Shown here: one piece after another, positions 24,258-32,698 of the stretch
Layout of the letters: each line of letters begins with the position of its first letter
Position numbering within the stretch: the stretch's first letter is position 1
Assembly (NCBI RefSeq): GCF_018861705.1
Contig: NZ_JAHLEC010000034.1
Location: 1-34,334, forward strand
Length of the DNA: 34,334 bases
DNA from: Clostridium psychrophilum
Lineage (GTDB): Bacteria; Bacillota; Clostridia; Clostridiales; Clostridiaceae
Direction of reading: 5' to 3'
Program-made: the position numbers and the translations under genes
Notes under the pieces: model-generated
Databases searched by the model: none
The model's input: the letters and a program-made list of their open reading frames with translations, nothing else
What the model was told of the DNA's origin: nothing

Positions 24258-24933
24258 AGACAGTGAAATCAAATTTGTTGCTCATTTAGATTTAATGAGA
24301 ACAATCCAAAAAGTTATTAAAAGATCAGAACTCCCAATACAATATTCAAAAGGATTTAATCCTCATATGGCAGTCTCCATTGCACAACCTTTGTCTGTTG
24401 GGGTACATTCAAATGGTGAATATATGGATGTAGTACTTAATGAAGAGATTAACGAAGAATATATCATGGATAAAATGAATGAGAACACACCACGTGGAAT
24501 CGAAATTTTAGATGTTGTAAAAGTAATCCCAGTTGAGGGAACAAAGAAAAAGCAAGCTATGGCAATTATTGATGCAGCTAGATATACTATTAAATTTAAA
24601 TGCACTGATACAGAAAGTATTAAAGAAAAGATGGATAATCTATGTGCAATAGACGAATGGAACATTATTAAAACAAGTAAAAAAAGTGGAGAAAAGTTGG
24701 TTAATATAAAACAATTCATTCATGAGTTCGATTATAACGTAGATAATTTTGTACTGTGTGTTAAAGTACTCATTGCTTGTGGTAGTCGTGATAATTTATC
24801 AGCTAATCTACTTTGCGAATATATGAAGCAAAATTTAGAGTTTATTAATAAAGAGACATTTATTGATATAACGCGTGAAGAGATGTATGCATATAAGGAT
24901 GATAAATTAGTCACTCTTAGTGAGTTTTTTTAA
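24232..24933 (+). CDS. TIGR03936-family (DUF2344) radical SAM partner protein
   Basis: A 233-residue protein with RYLIKYSKDSEIKFVAHLDLMR at the start, then PIQYSKGFNPHMAVSIAQPL, the hallmark of the TIGR03936/DUF2344 family. In some organisms this domain is fused to the TIGR03960 radical SAM protein, and here the two genes overlap, which strongly suggests they act together. The function is unknown; RNA modification has been a natural guess given the neighbouring RNase G and ribosomal genes, but this is inference. GTG 24232 is taken as start, with a weak AGAAGGGAC upstream inside the previous gene. Confidence 0.88.
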   Translation: MRYLIKYSKDSEIKFVAHLDLMRTIQKVIKRSELPIQYSKGFNPHMAVSIAQPLSVGVHSNGEYMDVVLNEEINEEYIMDKMNENTPRGIEILDVVKVIPVEGTKKKQAMAIIDAARYTIKFKCTDTESIKEKMDNLCAIDEWNIIKTSKKSGEKLVNIKQFIHEFDYNVDNFVLCVKVLIACGSRDNLSANLLCEYMKQNLEFINKETFIDITREEMYAYKDDKLVTLSEFF

Positions 24934-24961
24934 AATATTAGTACAATAGGAGTAGGGTAAA

Positions 24962-26404
24962 GTGAAAGAAATATATATTGAAAGACAAGATGAATTTTTA
25001 AGAATAGCTATAAAAGAAAACAACAAATTAAAAGAGTGTTTTATTGAGGAAGAGCATAGTGGACCTGTTACGGGAGAGATATATAAGGGAGTCGTAAAGA
25101 ATATTGTTCCAGCAATTAAATGTGCTTTTATCGATATTGGTTATAAGAAAGATTGTTATATGTATCTTGATGAAAAATTTAACAACACTAAGATAAAAAA
25201 AGGCGACGAACTTATAGTTGAAGTCTTAAAAGAAGGTATAGACAAAAAAGGAGCAAAAGTTACTAGTGCATTTGGAATTCCTGGTACTTACAGCGTGATT
25301 GTGAATATTAATAAAGATATAAACTTTTCTAAAAAAATAAATAATAAAGTTTTCGAAACTATGGTAAAAGATTCACTTGTTAAACCAGAAGATGTAGGAG
25401 TAATGATTAGAACTAACGCTTTTAATGTAGATATTAAAATATTAAATGATGAAGTATATGATTTATATGAAATATATAAGTCGATTACAAATCGCGCAAA
25501 ATATTCAAGAAATCCTGTTTTATTGTTTAGTGACGCTGGAGCTTTAAACAGAACACTTCGTGATATATTAGATAAAAACACTAGCAGAATGGTATTGAAC
25601 GATGAGAGTGATTTTAAATATGCAAAAAAAGTTACAGAAAATCGCACTGATATCGATATTAAAGTTGAATTTTATAATGAAAGTAGAACACTGCTTGACT
25701 ATTATGGCATAGAAAAGGAAATACTAAGTTTGCGCAATCATAGAATTTCTCTAAAATGTGGAGGAAATATTGTGATTGATAAAACTGAAGCAATGTATGT
25801 AATAGACATTAATTCTGGTAAAAATGTAAAGAGTCGTTCATTACAAAAGACTGCAAAAAGTACCGACATTGAGGCAGCTGAGGAGATTGCAAGACAAATA
25901 AGACTTCGAAATTTAAGTGGAATAATAATAATTGATTTTATCGATATCGAAGATTTAGAAGTAAGGAAAAGTATACTTGCAGTTTTAAAAGATGGTTTTG
26001 CTGATGACAAAAATAAAACTGTTATTTATCCTTTTACTGAGCTTAATTTGGTTCAAATTGCAAGGAGAAGGAGAGGAAAGTCTATCTATGAGTTTATAGA
26101 GGAGCCTTGCAAATACTGTGGTGGAAAGAGCAGCAGAATTAAACTATCATATATTGAGTTTTTAATTAAAAATGATATTTCTAAAATGACTAAAGAACAA
26201 GGATTAAAAGACATATACATTGAAATTGAAGATGTCTATGAAAAAGATATTATGGAGAATATTTTAGAATTTACGAGGCAGATAGGTGCACTTGAGAATA
26301 AAGTCTATGTAAATTTCATTCCACACTTAGAAAAATTTAAAGTAGAGTCATTAATTTTTGCAAACCAAATAAGAAATTTAGAGGGATATAAAATATACGG
26401 TTAA
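24962..26404 (+). CDS. rng: Ribonuclease G (RNase E/G family)
   Basis: A 480-residue endoribonuclease. The N-terminal S1-like domain (GEIYKGVVKNIVPAIKCAFIDIG) is followed by the RNase H-like and DNase I-like regions. Catalytic Asp candidates lie in YVIDINSGKN and IIIIDFIDIED. The zinc-link CKYCGG joins subunits in this family. Clostridia often carry rng just before rplU, as here. It trims rRNA and cuts 5'-monophosphate mRNAs. The start is GTG 24962 after AGGAGTAGGGTAA. Its stop codon TAA is formed by the first bases of a palindromic repeat element (copy C), so that insertion ends exactly at the gene's last codon. Confidence 0.95.
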   Translation: MKEIYIERQDEFLRIAIKENNKLKECFIEEEHSGPVTGEIYKGVVKNIVPAIKCAFIDIGYKKDCYMYLDEKFNNTKIKKGDELIVEVLKEGIDKKGAKVTSAFGIPGTYSVIVNINKDINFSKKINNKVFETMVKDSLVKPEDVGVMIRTNAFNVDIKILNDEVYDLYEIYKSITNRAKYSRNPVLLFSDAGALNRTLRDILDKNTSRMVLNDESDFKYAKKVTENRTDIDIKVEFYNESRTLLDYYGIEKEILSLRNHRISLKCGGNIVIDKTEAMYVIDINSGKNVKSRSLQKTAKSTDIEAAEEIARQIRLRNLSGIIIIDFIDIEDLEVRKSILAVLKDGFADDKNKTVIYPFTELNLVQIARRRRGKSIYEFIEEPCKYCGGKSSRIKLSYIEFLIKNDISKMTKEQGLKDIYIEIEDVYEKDIMENILEFTRQIGALENKVYVNFIPHLEKFKVESLIFANQIRNLEGYKIYG

Positions 26405-26616
26405 TCATCTCCTTCGCAGCTGTATCATCTCCTTTGGAGCTGTAATCCTTTCAGAGATGGATAATCTCCTTGGTCGCTGCAACGACTTCAGAAGGAAATT
26501 TATCCATGTGTAGTTCTCTGGAACAGATAATAATTCTCAATTGCTATCCTCCCACTGAAGTGTAGTTAATTTCCATTTATAGAAGTGGGAGATTTTCCTT
26601 CTGAAATGTCGCTAAA
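26401..26616 (-). repeat. Palindromic repeat element, copy C (about 216 bp, inverted)
   Basis: Read on the minus strand, it starts TTTAGCGACATTTCAGAAGG, contains TCTCCCAC, CAGTGGGAGG and TTTCCTTCTGAAGTCGTTGC, and ends GGAGATGATTAA, the same order of blocks as copy B. Its tail is enlarged by near-tandem 20-base units: GCAGCGACCAAGGAGATTAT, ACAGCTCCAAAGGAGATGAT and ACAGCTGCGAAGGAGATGAT. It lies between the rng stop and the rplU promoter. Confidence 0.8.
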
Positions 26617-26621
26617 TAGGC

Positions 26622-26650
26622 TTTACAAACATATTAATATGTGTTAAAAT
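26622..26650 (+). promoter_or_regulatory. Promoter of the rplU-prp-rpmA operon
   Basis: TTTACA (26622-26627) and TAAAAT (26645-26650) are separated by 17 bases. The promoter starts only 6 bases after repeat copy C. Confidence 0.75.
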
Positions 26651-26660
26651 GTCATTTGTA

Positions 26661-26758
26661 GACCGCACACGTAAGGTTATAAACATACTTATTTATTTTA
26701 AATAAATGGATGTACATAAAGGTATGTACCTGGGATGGCGAGACTGGATCAAGGAGGT
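26661..26758 (+). promoter_or_regulatory. L21 ribosomal-protein leader
   Basis: The transcript between the promoter and rplU is about 100 bases and folds into short hairpins, including TTATTTA/AAATAAA (about 26690-26706) and GTACAT/ATGTAC (26712-26717 with 26724-26729), ending in AAGGAGGTG. Position and architecture agree with the autoregulatory L21 leader of Firmicutes, in which the ribosomal protein is thought to bind its own mRNA. An alternative in-frame ATG at 26706 lies within the hairpin region and is not used. Confidence 0.7.
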
Positions 26759-26765
26759 GTATTTT

Positions 26766-27077
26766 ATGTACGCAGTTTTAGTTACTGGTGGAAAGCAATA
26801 TAGAGTTCAAGAAGGAGACGTTTTATTCGTCGAAAAATTGGATGCCGAAGTTGATACAACTGTTGAATTAGACCAAATACTTGCAGTAGGCAAGGAAGAA
26901 GGTTTAGTAGTTGGAAAACCTGTAGTTGAAGGAGCTAAAGTTGTTGCTAAGGTATTAGCACAAGGAAAAGCTAAAAAGATTATAGTTTTCAAATTTAAGA
27001 GAAAGTTAGATTATAGAAAGAAACAAGGACACAGACAAGCATATACTAAAATTCAGATTGAGAAGATAGAAGCTTAG
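26766..27077 (+). CDS. rplU: 50S ribosomal protein L21
   Basis: A 103-residue large-subunit protein that binds 23S r[21 protein letters not shown] at the start and [20 protein letters not shown] near residue 75 are the L21 marks, followed by [14 protein letters not shown] 26766 is chosen over ATG 26706 because AAGGAGG (26751-26757) precedes it and the length fits the family. prp follows after 2 bases and rpmA after that, the invariant rplU-prp-rpmA order of Firmicutes. Confidence 0.98.
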   Translation: MYAVLVTGGKQYRVQEGDVLFVEKLDAEVDTTVELDQILAVGKEEGLVVGKPVVEGAKVVAKVLAQGKAKKIIVFKFKRKLDYRKKQGHRQAYTKIQIEKIEA

Positions 27078-27079
27078 TT

Positions 27080-27412
27080 ATGGTTAAGGTTAAGTTTGTT
27101 CGAAGTTCTGGTAAAATAGTTTCTTTTAAGATAAAAGGTCATGCTCAGCCTAAAGAAAAGCAGTTAGATGTAGATTTAATTTGTAATTCTATTTCGGTTA
27201 TTTCTCAAACTACAATTATTGGGATTGAGGAAGTATTGAAGATTAAAGCAAAGTATGATATAGATGATGGTTTTTTAAATTTAAATTTAGAAAACCAAAC
27301 GCTAGAAGATATCGAAAGATGTCAAGTTTTACTTGAAACAATGATGCTTGGACTTAAAAGTATAGAAATTACTTATGGTAAATATATAAAATTAGAAACA
27401 GAGGAGGTGTGA
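27080..27412 (+). CDS. prp: Ribosomal-processing cysteine protease Prp
   Basis: A 110-residue protease that removes the N-terminal extension of ribosomal protein L27. The catalytic pair is His21 in KIKGHAQ and Cys35 in VDLICNSIS, at the family spacing; most relatives read CAAVS where this one has CNSIS. Its target is encoded in the next gene, whose product keeps the cleavage site. There is little room for a ribosome binding site of its own, so it is likely coupled to rplU. Confidence 0.93.
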   Translation: MVKVKFVRSSGKIVSFKIKGHAQPKEKQLDVDLICNSISVISQTTIIGIEEVLKIKAKYDIDDGFLNLNLENQTLEDIERCQVLLETMMLGLKSIEITYGKYIKLETEEV

Positions 27413-27416
27413 TGTC

Positions 27417-27719
27417 ATGCTAGTTATGAACCTTCAGTTATTTGCTCATAAAAAAGGAGTAGGTAGCTCAAGAAATGGTAGAGATAGTGAATCTAAGAGA
27501 CTTGGGGCTAAACGTGCAGATGGACAATTTGTTCTTGCAGGTAATATTTTAGTAAGACAAAGAGGAACAAAAGTTCATCCAGGAAACAATGTTGGAATTG
27601 GTGGAGATGATACTCTTTTTGCTAAAATTGATGGAGTTGTAAAATACGAGAGACTTGGAAAAATGAGAAAAAAAGTAAGCATTTATGCAGTTGAAGAAGA
27701 AATATCTATCGCTGAATAA
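27417..27719 (+). CDS. rpmA: 50S ribosomal protein L27 (with cleavable N-terminal extension)
   Basis: A 100-residue precursor. It begins [20 protein letters not shown]. The Prp site lies after Ala of NLQLFA, so the mature protein starts at His-Lys-Lys and its N-terminus reaches the peptidyl transferase centre. [20 protein letters not shown] and [20 protein letters not shown] are standard L27. The ATG is preceded by GGAGGT at 8 bases. A terminator follows. Confidence 0.98.
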   Translation: MLVMNLQLFAHKKGVGSSRNGRDSESKRLGAKRADGQFVLAGNILVRQRGTKVHPGNNVGIGGDDTLFAKIDGVVKYERLGKMRKKVSIYAVEEEISIAE

Positions 27720-27724
27720 TTTAA

Positions 27725-27748
27725 GGCACCCTTAAAGGGTGCTTTTTT
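27725..27748 (+). terminator. Terminator of the rplU-prp-rpmA operon
   Basis: GCACCCT (27726-27732) pairs with AGGGTGC (27736-27742), then six T. The following bases to obg (about 240) show no gene. Confidence 0.9.
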
Positions 27749-27995
27749 AAAATTCTCTTTTGTAGGATACTGGAATTAATAATTACAAAATAAATATAAT
27801 AAAATTCAATAATGAAATTATGTCAAGTAATATAACTTTGACAGAAGAATTGTAGCAAATAAAAATAGAAATAAATGAATTAAGAATTTATAAGTGTTGT
27901 TATGAGAATAATATATCTTATAAATTGTTATTCTAATGAGTTACAATTTGTTTAATAGATTAAAATAGAAAATGTGCTAAGGTAAGGTGAAATAT

Positions 27996-29279
27996 ATGTT
28001 TATTGATAGAGCCAAAATTTTTGTTAAATCAGGTGACGGTGGAAGTGGAGCTGTTTCATTTAGAAGAGAAAAATATATACCACTCGGTGGACCAGACGGT
28101 GGAGATGGCGGAGCCGGTGGAGATGTAATATTTGTAGTTGATGCCAATATGACTACATTACTCGATTTTTCTTACTCAAGAAAATTCGTTGCAAAAGGTG
28201 GTGTAGGTGGTTCTGGTTCTAAGTGTTATGGAAAAGATGGAGAAGATTTGTATGTTAAAGTTCCAATGGGTACTATTGTACGTGATCTTGAGACAGACAA
28301 AATAATGTGTGATATGTCTCATGATGGCCAGACTTATCGAGTATGTAAAGCTGGACAAGGTGGAAAAGGTAATGTTAAGTTTTGTACACCAACAAGGCAA
28401 GCACCAAATTTTGCTGAACCGGGAATGCCAGGAGAAGAACGATGGATTAAGCTTGAACTTAAGCTTTTAGCTGATGTTGGATTACTGGGATTTCCAAATG
28501 TTGGAAAGTCAACTTTGCTTTCAGTAGTTTCAAAGGCAAGACCTAAGATTGCTAATTATCACTTCACCACTTTAAAACCTAATTTAGGAGTAGTAAGTGT
28601 GAAAGGTATTCAGAGTTTTGTTATGGCAGATATTCCAGGAATAATTGAGGGAGCAGCTGAGGGAGTCGGTCTTGGAATAGGTTTTTTAAGACATATTGAA
28701 AGGACTAGAATGCTTATCCACGTAGTTGATATTTCGGGTATTGAAGGTAGAGATCCTGTAGATGACTTTATAAAAATAAATGAGGAACTTAAAAAATACA
28801 GTGTTAAACTATGGGATAGACCACAAATAATCGCTGCGAATAAAAGTGATATGGTATTCGATGATGAGGTATTTGAAAATTTCAAGAAAAGATTAAACGC
28901 ATTGGGATATGACGACAGTAAAATATTTAAAATATCAGCTGTTACAAATCAAGGCGTAGAAGCACTTATGAAGGAAGCAGCTAGAATGCTTACTACTATT
29001 CCAGTTACTGAACTAGTAATAAAGGAAGAAGATAAATTCGTAAGAGAACAAAAGAGATTTACCTACACGATTGAAGTGGATGAACAAGGAACTTATGTTG
29101 TTGAAGGAAGTTTTGTTGACAGATTGCTTAGTGCTGTTAATATAAATGAACCTGATTCTCTTAAATATTTCCAAAAAGTATTAAAGAATAAGGGAGTATT
29201 TAAAGCACTAGTTGAAAAAGGAATTCAAGATGGAGACTTAGTAAGATTAGACAACTTTGAATTTGAATTCTTACAATAA
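27996..29279 (+). CDS. obg: Obg-family GTPase
   Basis: A 427-residue GTPase that binds the 50S subunit and affects ribosome maturation, stress signalling and sporulation. The glycine-rich Obg domain (about 1-158) begins [18 protein letters not shown]. The G domain carries G1 GFPNVGKST (about residues 166-176), G3 DIPG and G4 NKSD. The C-terminal OCT domain ([20 protein letters not shown]) is present, as in other Gram-positive versions. ATG 27996 is preferred to GTG 27987, which lies in the likely ribosome binding site AAGGTAAGG. yhbY follows closely. Confidence 0.97.
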   Translation: MFIDRAKIFVKSGDGGSGAVSFRREKYIPLGGPDGGDGGAGGDVIFVVDANMTTLLDFSYSRKFVAKGGVGGSGSKCYGKDGEDLYVKVPMGTIVRDLETDKIMCDMSHDGQTYRVCKAGQGGKGNVKFCTPTRQAPNFAEPGMPGEERWIKLELKLLADVGLLGFPNVGKSTLLSVVSKARPKIANYHFTTLKPNLGVVSVKGIQSFVMADIPGIIEGAAEGVGLGIGFLRHIERTRMLIHVVDISGIEGRDPVDDFIKINEELKKYSVKLWDRPQIIAANKSDMVFDDEVFENFKKRLNALGYDDSKIFKISAVTNQGVEALMKEAARMLTTIPVTELVIKEEDKFVREQKRFTYTIEVDEQGTYVVEGSFVDRLLSAVNINEPDSLKYFQKVLKNKGVFKALVEKGIQDGDLVRLDNFEFEFLQ

Positions 29280-29297
29280 AGTAACTAGGAGGATATT

Positions 29298-29588
29298 ATG
29301 ATTACAAGTAAGCAAAGAAGTTATTTAAGAAGTATTGGAAATACGTTGCAACCATTATTTCAGGTTGGAAAAGCTGGAATAGAGAAAAATTTTTTAAAAC
29401 AGATAGAAGAGGCACTAGAATCTAGAGAGATTATAAAAATCAAAATTCTTAATAATAGTGGGATAACTGCGAGAGAAGCATCAGATATAATTTGTACAGC
29501 TACAGGTGCAGAAGCAATTCAAACTATTGGTTTTAAATGTGTATTGTATAAAATGTCTTTAAATAATTCTACAATAGAACTACCATAA
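29298..29588 (+). CDS. yhbY: CRS1/YhbY-type RNA-binding protein
   Basis: A 96-residue single CRM-domain protein. The motif RSIGNTLQPLFQVGKAGIE and the downstream KIKILNNSG fit YhbY, which associates with the pre-50S particle. AGGAGG precedes the ATG. It sits behind obg as in most clostridia and ends with a terminator. Confidence 0.92.
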   Translation: MITSKQRSYLRSIGNTLQPLFQVGKAGIEKNFLKQIEEALESREIIKIKILNNSGITAREASDIICTATGAEAIQTIGFKCVLYKMSLNNSTIELP

Positions 29589-29613
29589 AAGCATGTAATT
29601 TTACATGCTTTTT
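29587..29613 (+). terminator. Terminator of obg-yhbY
   Basis: AAAAGCATGTAA (29587-29598) pairs perfectly with TTACATGCTTTT (29601-29612). Confidence 0.85.
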
Positions 29614-29684
29614 CTTCTATATAATAGATGAATTGTGCTACTATTTTTTTATATGATTTATTATAATATAAGGAAGGTGTTATA

Positions 29685-30284
29685 GTGAAGAAGGCCATTT
29701 TTGGTGGAACTTTTGATCCGATTCATATAGGTCATATTCATATTGCTTATGAAGCATTGTATAGTTTACATTTAGATAAAATTTTATTCATGCCAGCAGG
29801 GAATCCACCAAATAAAATGAATAAAGAAATCACTGATGCTCAAATAAGATATGGTTTGGTTGAAAAAGCGATTGAATGTGAAAGTCATTTTGAAATAAGT
29901 AAGTATGAAATAAATAAAAAAGAAAATAGTTATACCTATGAAACTCTTGAACATTTTAACAAATTGCATGAAGATATAGAATGGTATTTTCTAATTGGTG
30001 GGGACAGTTTAATGGATTTAGTCAATTGGAAAAATGTAGATAGATTACTAAATAGTTGTAAGCTAGTGGTTTACAATAGGGCAGGATTTACAGTTGAAGA
30101 GGTGTTAAAGGAAAAAAAACGTGTAGAGAAAGAATTTAATAGTAAAATAACCTTTTTAAATATGCCGATTATTGATATATCTTCTACTAATATTAGAAAA
30201 AGTATAAAAGCCGGTAGAAATATAGAATATCTTCTTCCTAAAGGTGTAGAGAACATTATTGATAAGCTTCATTTGTATAAATAA
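29685..30284 (+). CDS. nadD: Nicotinate-nucleotide adenylyltransferase
   Basis: A 199-residue enzyme that adenylates nicotinate mononucleotide to deamido-NAD in NAD synthesis. GGTFDPIHIGH at residues 7-17 contains the nucleotidyltransferase HxGH motif (HIGH), and ISSTNIRKSIKAG is the conserved second signature. FMPAGNPPNK is also typical. The start is GTG 29685 after AAGGAAGGTG. yqeK comes next, a fixed pair in Firmicutes. Confidence 0.96.
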   Translation: MKKAIFGGTFDPIHIGHIHIAYEALYSLHLDKILFMPAGNPPNKMNKEITDAQIRYGLVEKAIECESHFEISKYEINKKENSYTYETLEHFNKLHEDIEWYFLIGGDSLMDLVNWKNVDRLLNSCKLVVYNRAGFTVEEVLKEKKRVEKEFNSKITFLNMPIIDISSTNIRKSIKAGRNIEYLLPKGVENIIDKLHLYK

Positions 30285-30334
30285 TACAAGAAATTAACCA
30301 TTATTACTTGTATTGTAGAAATAGGGGGATTTCA

Positions 30335-30907
30335 ATGTGGAATGAAAAAGAAATGCTTGATTATTTAATTAAAAACTTAAAGGCAAGTAGATTGAAACAT
30401 AGTTTAAGTGTTAGTAAAACTGCAGTTAAACTTGCTGTCAATTATGGCGTTGATATAGACAAAGCAAGAATTGCAGGATTGGTACATGATTGTGTTAAGA
30501 ATAAGAATGATATGGAGCTTATAAAAATTGCTGTTGATCATAAATTAGAACTTAGTGATGTAGAACTACAAAATCCATCAATATTGCATGGACTTGTGGG
30601 AAGTATAGTAGCTAAGGAAGTAATGGAAATTTACGATGAGGATATTTTAAATGCCATTCACTATCATACTACTGGTAGGAAAAATATGAGTATTTTGGAG
30701 AAAATAATTTACATTGCAGATTATATTGAACCATTAAGGGTATTTGATGGTGTTGAAGAGTTAAGAAGATTAAGTATGATAGATCTAAATGCAACTATTA
30801 TAAAATCATTTGACAACACTATAAAATATGTTATAAGTAAAAATGGACTATTACACGTAGATACAATTAACGCAAGAAATTATTTATTAAGCAAAAGTAG
30901 TAGGTGA
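30335..30907 (+). CDS. yqeK: YqeK-type HD-domain bis(5'-nucleosyl)-tetraphosphatase
   Basis: A 190-residue HD-domain hydrolase. His22 (LKHSLSV) and His51-Asp52 (GLVHDCVKN) with the later HGLVGSIVAKE, IHYHTTGR and YIADYIEP make up the metal site of the YqeK family, which splits Ap4A symmetrically to ADP. ATG 30335 is preferred because GGGGGAT (30323-30329) precedes it. The LCP gene follows after 4 bases. Confidence 0.92.
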   Translation: MWNEKEMLDYLIKNLKASRLKHSLSVSKTAVKLAVNYGVDIDKARIAGLVHDCVKNKNDMELIKIAVDHKLELSDVELQNPSILHGLVGSIVAKEVMEIYDEDILNAIHYHTTGRKNMSILEKIIYIADYIEPLRVFDGVEELRRLSMIDLNATIIKSFDNTIKYVISKNGLLHVDTINARNYLLSKSSR

Positions 30908-30911
30908 TGGT

Positions 30912-32252
30912 ATGAATAATAATAATAATAATAGAAGCAAAAGTAAAAGTAAAAGTAAAAGTAAAAGTAAAAATAAAAGTAAAAGTAAAAGTAAAAATAA
31001 AAAGGTAATAAAATATAAAAAAATTGCAACTATAGTGGTTGCCTTTGTTGCGTTAGCTTTTGTAATAATAGTAGGTTACATTTTTTTCTTTTTAGCCAGT
31101 TTTAATGATAGCGCAGTAGATTTGTCAAAAAAAGGTGTAGCAACACAGCTAAACCAAGGCAATTTACAGCAGATTAAAAATAATGGTAAATCATGTAACA
31201 TATTGGTTATGGGTGTGGATGTAGGTACTGCTGGTTCTACAAATCCTAATGATCCTAAGAGAACTGATACAATGATACTTGCACATTACAATGGAACAGA
31301 TAAGAAAGTAAGCTTAATTTCTATTCCTAGGGATACTCTAATAAAAATAAATGGTAAAAATCAAAAAATAAATGCTGCACATGCTATTGGTGGAGTAACC
31401 TATGCAGTTGATGCAGTTCAAAATCTATTAGGAATTACTATTGATTATTATGGCAAAATCAACTATGAAGGGTTTGATAAGGTAATAGATGCTATTGGTG
31501 GCGTAAATGTGGACATACTCAGAAAAATGGATTATGATGACCCTACGCAGAATTTAAGCATTCATTTTGAAAAAGGCACAAATGTTCATTTAGATGGTAA
31601 AAAGGCTGAGGAATATTTCAGGTGGAGAAAAAATTCTGATGGTAGTGGTCTTGCAAATGGTGATTTAGGGAGAATAGAAAATCAACATATTTTTATAACT
31701 AAAGTCATGGAAAAAATAAAAAGACCAATTACAATATTTGAAATTCCACGTATTCTATCAGCAGTAAAAAGCTATGTAGAAACTAATATGGACGCTACAG
31801 ACATAATTAAGTATGGATTTAAATTTGGTACTTTAAGTAAGGGTAATCTTTCTATGGAGACTGTTCAGGGTGACTTAAAAACTGTAAATGGGGTATCTTA
31901 TGTAGTTTATAATCAAGCTCAAAATCAAAAGATTATTTCAGAATTAAATGATGGAAGTGCACTTGCGGTTAATAAATCAAAACTTAAAATAAATATATTA
32001 AATGGAACTAAAACATCAGGACTTGCTAAAGATTATTCAACATACCTTAAAGCGAAAGGGTACAGCAATATAGTAACAGGAAATGGTAGTGCCGCTAGTA
32101 AAACTAAAGTTTTGGTATACAATAGTACTAAAGACATAAAAACAGAACTAGAAAATGATTTTAACTTGGACAATATCGAATTTTTGACTTCAAGTTCACA
32201 AACTTATGATGTAGTAGTTACATTAGGTGAAGACTATAAAGCAAAGAATTAG
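30912..32252 (+). CDS. LytR-CpsA-Psr (LCP) family cell-wall ligase with LytR_C domain
   Basis: A 446-residue membrane protein. The cytoplasmic N-terminus is low complexity: after MNNNNNNRSK it is a run of Lys-Ser and Lys-Asn (residues about 8-30). One membrane segment follows (about 39-60). The LCP domain carries NILVMGVDVG, KRTDTMILAHYNG, SLISIPRDTLIKI and later EEYFRWRKNSDGSGLANGD and GRIENQHIF. The C-terminal LytR_C domain lies at about residues 355-446 (KLKINILNGTKTSGLA). LCP proteins transfer polymers from undecaprenyl pyrophosphate to peptidoglycan. The Lys-Ser run is encoded by a hexanucleotide repeat tract. Confidence 0.92.
   Translation: MNNNNNNRSKSKSKSKSKSKNKSKSKSKNKKVIKYKKIATIVVAFVALAFVIIVGYIFFFLASFNDSAVDLSKKGVATQLNQGNLQQIKNNGKSCNILVMGVDVGTAGSTNPNDPKRTDTMILAHYNGTDKKVSLISIPRDTLIKINGKNQKINAAHAIGGVTYAVDAVQNLLGITIDYYGKINYEGFDKVIDAIGGVNVDILRKMDYDDPTQNLSIHFEKGTNVHLDGKKAEEYFRWRKNSDGSGLANGDLGRIENQHIFITKVMEKIKRPITIFEIPRILSAVKSYVETNMDATDIIKYGFKFGTLSKGNLSMETVQGDLKTVNGVSYVVYNQAQNQKIISELNDGSALAVNKSKLKINILNGTKTSGLAKDYSTYLKAKGYSNIVTGNGSAASKTKVLVYNSTKDIKTELENDFNLDNIEFLTSSSQTYDVVVTLGEDYKAKN
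30936..31001 (+). repeat. AGTAAA hexanucleotide tract in the LCP gene
   Basis: About eleven near-perfect AGTAAA units (with AGCAAA and AATAAA variants) encode alternating Lys-Ser/Lys-Asn. Each unit adds two codons, so expansion or contraction would keep the frame. A short AAT tract just before it encodes the poly-Asn run. Confidence 0.9.
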
Positions 32253-32317
32253 CTAAGATAGTTAACACGTTAAGACTTAAATAACTAATATTTTACAGTA
32301 AATAGGGGGAAGTATAA

Positions 32318-32698
32318 ATGGAAAAGAATATTATAAATACAAAAAAGGCACCAGCGGCTTTAGGACCATATTCTCAGGCTGTAAAAGTACAAAATGTAAT
32401 ATATACTTCAGGACAGTTAGCAATAAATGTGGCAACTGGAGAATTTATAAATGATGATATAAAAAAAGCTACAGCACAATCTTTAGAAAATATAAAAGCA
32501 ATACTTGAAGAAGCCGGATCTACAATGGAGAAAGTTGTAAAAACTTTAGTGTTTTTAAAAGATATGAATGATTTTGAACCTATGAATGAAGTATATTCAC
32601 AATATTTTAAGACCAATCCTCCAGCTAGATCTTGTGTCCAAGCAGGAAAACTTCCTAAAGATGCATTAGTTGAAATAGAAGTAATTGCTATTGCTTAG
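32318..32698 (+). CDS. ridA: RidA-family reactive enamine/imine deaminase
   Basis: A 126-residue member of the YjgF/YER057c/UK114 family. APAALGPYSQAVKVQNVIYTSG at the start and PARSCVQAGKLPKDALVEIE at the end, with the key Arg in PARS, are the family marks. It hydrolyses 2-aminoacrylate and related enamines made by PLP enzymes. GGGGGAAG precedes the ATG. It overlaps the next gene by 14 bases. Confidence 0.95.
   Translation: MEKNIINTKKAPAALGPYSQAVKVQNVIYTSGQLAINVATGEFINDDIKKATAQSLENIKAILEEAGSTMEKVVKTLVFLKDMNDFEPMNEVYSQYFKTNPPARSCVQAGKLPKDALVEIEVIAIA

Noticed and set aside
26401-26616. Rho-independent terminator of rng
   Set aside because: Hairpins are present, but no T-run follows on the + strand and the whole block matches repeat copy B in the other orientation.
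26706-26765. N-terminal extension of L21 from ATG 26706
   Set aside because: This stretch is the leader with hairpin and AAGGAGG site; L21 proteins begin at [12 protein letters not shown].
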